From Micavibrio sp. (GTDB lineage Bacteria > Pseudomonadota > Alphaproteobacteria > Micavibrionales > Micavibrionaceae), in the NCBI GenBank assembly GCA_027066695.1, contig JAMONE010000168.1, forward strand, positions 1-8,474: a stretch of 8,474 nucleotides of DNA. The letters run 5' to 3'. The number at the start of each line of letters is the position of its first letter. Within the stretch, counting starts at the first letter, position 1. The translations under genes were made by a program, and so were the position numbers. The notes below the pieces were generated by a model. The model made no database searches. It saw nothing but the letters and a program-made list of their open reading frames with translations, and was not told the origin of the DNA. Below are positions 6,498 through 8,474 of the stretch, one piece after another.

Positions 6498-7970
6498 ATG
6501 ATTGTTTTTATGGTTAACACATTAAATAACAAGCTGCAAAATTTACGGTTTGCCGCTGTTTATGCGTTATTTTTCTTTGCTTTATGTTTTGCAGGAGTTG
6601 TTTTAACACCACCTTCCGCACAAGCGTGCTGTTGGGCTTGTGCGCAAGATGATTGCGATAACGCAGGGGATTTTATTGATGATGCCCACACGGATATAAG
6701 AAACCGCGTGGCAGTAGAGTTCGACGCTGACTTAGCTGCATTTGAAGACTGGATGATCGAAGTAATGTTCGATGAACATTTTGTTCCCGCTTTGGGCGCG
6801 ATGGCAACGCAAATGGGCTCTGTTGCTATGTATTATACAAGCATGATAGGTATGTTTTTTGATGCTCAGATCCAAATGGACACTCAAAGATTATTTAGAA
6901 AACTACAATTTGAAGCACATAAAGATTACCGCCCAAGTGAGAGCTTTTGCTATTTTGGCACAAATGTAAGAAGTTTGGCGGCAAGTGAATCTATAGGTCA
7001 ATTTAATAGCTTGTCATTATCTCGAATTTCTTTAGACCGCCAGCTAGGTGCGTTTGGTGTTGTTGGTGCAAAAAAAGGCTATAAGGGTGATTATAAAGCG
7101 CGGTGGGGGCAATTTGTTAAGACATATTGCGATATTGGCGATAATAATTACAGTGGCGCAGGCACAGGTCTGACATATGCTTGTGATCATGATGGACCAA
7201 ACGGTAATTCAGATATGGGCGCAGAAAATAACAACCGAATTAATCGTGATATTGATTATACTCGTTTAGTTGATGAGCCAAGAACTATTGATTTAGATTT
7301 TAGCAACGATACTTTAAATACAGAAAACCCATTTAAAATTACTGAGCCAGGTGATGAAGAAGATATTATTGCATTATCCAAGAATTTATACGGTCATAAG
7401 GTTTTATCAAGAAATATCGCAGGAACATTAATGAAAAGCAATAATGCCCAAAAGCTTTTCTTGGCTTTAAGAAGTATTGCCGCCAAACGCGGTGTTGCCC
7501 AAGCAAGCTTTAATGCAATTATTGGAATGAAATCATCTGGTACTACTCATATGGACGAGCTTGACTTAATTATATATAGAGCAACAAGCACGCCATCCAC
7601 ACGCTTACTTAAACAAACACGACGTTATATGGCGGCTATTATGCACCAGTTACTACCCTCTGATCCTGATGGCTTTGGTGCAAACATCTTTGATTTAATC
7701 GGTTATAGTCCTAGTTATTACTCCCAGTTAGAAGTTTTGGCAAAAAGGATTTATCAAAATCCCGATTTTTATGCTAATCTTTATGACACCCCAGCTAATG
7801 TTTCTAGAAAAAAAGTTGCTATGAGGGCTATAGAGCTTATGGTTGATCGAGCTATTTATGAAAGTCAGTTACGACGCGAAATGAACGTATCTGTTCTGCT
7901 TTCCAGTAAATTACGTGCAGCACATAGATTGGCTGACAAAGGCCTAGCCACATCGAAGGGCAGTGAATAA
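6498..7970 (+). CDS. Exported Cys-containing protein of unknown family, first of a tandem pair beside the type IVB operon
   Basis: This encodes 490 residues. The start at 6498 has GAGAAG about 9 bases upstream; an ATG four codons later is possible. A signal peptide is clear: basic/polar start, hydrophobic core (about 18-37) and cleavage at AQA|CC after residue 43. The mature protein opens CCWACAQDDC, giving Cys44, 45, 48 and 53; further Cys at 151, 211 and 229 could form disulfides. Residues 83-144 are conserved with the next gene and end FEAHKDY. Then come SFCYFGTNVRSLAASES (149-165), an Asp/Asn/Gly-rich stretch (212-285) with DIDYTRLVDEPRTIDLDF, and a helical C-terminal half (290-485). No second membrane helix is evident, although 100-122 is moderately hydrophobic. 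It is likely periplasmic or surface-exposed. Divergence from icmL suggests a link to the secretion machine. I cannot name the family and do not assign a function. Confidence 0.88.
   Translation: MIVFMVNTLNNKLQNLRFAAVYALFFFALCFAGVVLTPPSAQACCWACAQDDCDNAGDFIDDAHTDIRNRVAVEFDADLAAFEDWMIEVMFDEHFVPALGAMATQMGSVAMYYTSMIGMFFDAQIQMDTQRLFRKLQFEAHKDYRPSESFCYFGTNVRSLAASESIGQFNSLSLSRISLDRQLGAFGVVGAKKGYKGDYKARWGQFVKTYCDIGDNNYSGAGTGLTYACDHDGPNGNSDMGAENNNRINRDIDYTRLVDEPRTIDLDFSNDTLNTENPFKITEPGDEEDIIALSKNLYGHKVLSRNIAGTLMKSNNAQKLFLALRSIAAKRGVAQASFNAIIGMKSSGTTHMDELDLIIYRATSTPSTRLLKQTRRYMAAIMHQLLPSDPDGFGANIFDLIGYSPSYYSQLEVLAKRIYQNPDFYANLYDTPANVSRKKVAMRAIELMVDRAIYESQLRREMNVSVLLSSKLRAAHRLADKGLATSKGSE
6912..6928 (+). 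repeat. 17-bp exact direct repeat, copy 1 (within tandem paralogues)
   Basis: GAAGCACATAAAGATTA occurs here and again at 8458-8474, at the window edge. It encodes EAHKD plus the first two bases of a Tyr codon in both exported-protein genes. It reflects shared ancestry of the paralogues and strong conservation of this segment, not a mobile or regulatory repeat. The second copy may extend beyond the window. Confidence 0.7.
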
Positions 7971-8004
7971 TTTTAATAAGTTAAGAAAGATTTTATCTTT
8001 AGAT

Positions 8005-8474
8005 ATGATTAAGTTAAAAAGTAAAATTACAAATAAAAACGGCAAGAACACTTCTTCTAATAGTAAATTTAGAAAAGGTGTTTTATTGCTGTTGTTTATT
8101 TCCATTCTATCTGGTGGATTTTTAACAGTAATGACAACAAACAAACAAGAAGCACAGGCATATTGCATAGATTGTTGGGTTTGTGCTGGCATTGATGTAC
8201 TCATAACTTTTATTATTATGGAAGCATTTAAAAATTGGATTTTTGTTCCTATTATTGTAGACAACCTTGAAGATCATATTAAAGGTGAGGAAAATTGGAT
8301 TGTTGAAGAGTTCTTTAAACGATATTTCGTTACAGCTTTAGCCGAATTAACTGAATTTCTTGGCGCGCTTGGTATGTATCAAGTTGCAATGGTCGGGACA
8401 TTTTTTGATGCTAAAAACTCTTTGGAAACGCGACGTTTATTTTTTAAACTTCAAGCCGAAGCACATAAAGATTA
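8005..8474 (+). CDS. Exported Cys-containing protein, second tandem paralogue (3' partial)
   Basis: The frame runs off the right edge after 156 complete codons. Reading from ATG 8005, the N-terminus is long and basic (residues 1-24), then hydrophobic (GVLLLLFISILSGGFLTVM, 25-43), then EAQA with probable cleavage after A52. The mature start is YCIDCWVC (Cys54, 57, 60), echoing CCWAC of the upstream gene. Residues 96-156 (8290-8472) align without gaps to residues 83-143 of that protein, with about 29 of 61 identical, ending QAEAHKD in both. Between lies a hydrophobic insert (ITFIIMEAFKNWIFVPIIV, about 66-84) not matched upstream, possibly a membrane helix. The ATG lacks a good Shine-Dalgarno. 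A GTG at 7963, overlapping the previous stop, is an alternative that would add 14 residues. Same-strand spacing of 34 bases indicates one transcript with the previous gene. Function is unknown. Confidence 0.82.
   Translation, partial: MIKLKSKITNKNGKNTSSNSKFRKGVLLLLFISILSGGFLTVMTTNKQEAQAYCIDCWVCAGIDVLITFIIMEAFKNWIFVPIIVDNLEDHIKGEENWIVEEFFKRYFVTALAELTEFLGALGMYQVAMVGTFFDAKNSLETRRLFFKLQAEAHKD
8458..8474 (+). repeat. 17-bp exact direct repeat, copy 2 (window edge)
   Basis: This is the second copy of the repeat at 6912-6928, in the same codon phase of the second paralogue. The surrounding bases are diverged, so it is not a recent duplication of a long block. Confidence 0.7.

Noticed and set aside
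6615..6632. Lipoprotein processing of the first exported protein at Cys44
   Set aside because: The -3 residue is Ala and -2 is Gln, a poor lipobox. The AQA site fits signal peptidase I, and the paralogue has Tyr at the corresponding +1 position.
7131..7220. Asp/Asn/Gly-rich stretch as a calcium-binding repeat
   Set aside because: The residues are suggestive, but no regular EF-hand, dockerin or RTX spacing is present.
7944..8264. Minus-strand open frame opposite the second exported-protein gene
   Set aside because: It lies antisense to a gene with a clear signal peptide and paralogue similarity. Its product has no recognisable feature and it lacks a good ribosome site.

Overview
The window is AT-rich bacterial DNA carrying part of a type IVB secretion/conjugation locus (Dot/Icm in Legionella, Tra in IncI plasmids). 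The best guess for the host is an alphaproteobacterium. That rests on the combination of a compact TraO-length IcmE, a DUF6782-like gene pair and a family of exported Cys-containing proteins, all recognised by eye. No rRNA, tRNA, insertion sequence, CRISPR array or phage gene is visible.

Layout. From 2 to 2033 on the + strand lie two consecutive paralogous genes, the first cut by the window edge. Both look like degenerate members of a metallopeptidase-type family (probably DUF6782). They meet a minus-strand operon tail to tail at about 2034-2061. That operon reads 6246 to 2062: icmL/dotI (traM), icmK/dotH (traN), icmE/dotG (traO), then a single-pass membrane protein at the icmG/dotF (traP) position. 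The order matches the Legionella icmL-K-E-G and IncI traM-N-O-P clusters. The next genes of those clusters (icmC, D, J, B) do not follow here.

A 251-bp AT-rich gap (6247-6497) separates icmL from a divergent + strand unit. This unit encodes two exported proteins in tandem, the second cut by the right edge and not complete in this window. The two share a Cys-Trp-x-Cys motif just after the predicted signal peptide cleavage site and a strongly conserved block of about 61 residues. Their family could not be named.

How the parts may work together. IcmK (outer-membrane-associated), IcmE (VirB10-like, spanning the periplasm) and IcmL and the IcmG-like protein (inner membrane) would form the envelope-spanning core of the machine. 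The two exported paralogues, divergent from that operon, are candidate extra periplasmic or surface components of the same machine; this is inferred from position and export signals only. The DUF6782-like pair has no obvious link to secretion beyond adjacency.
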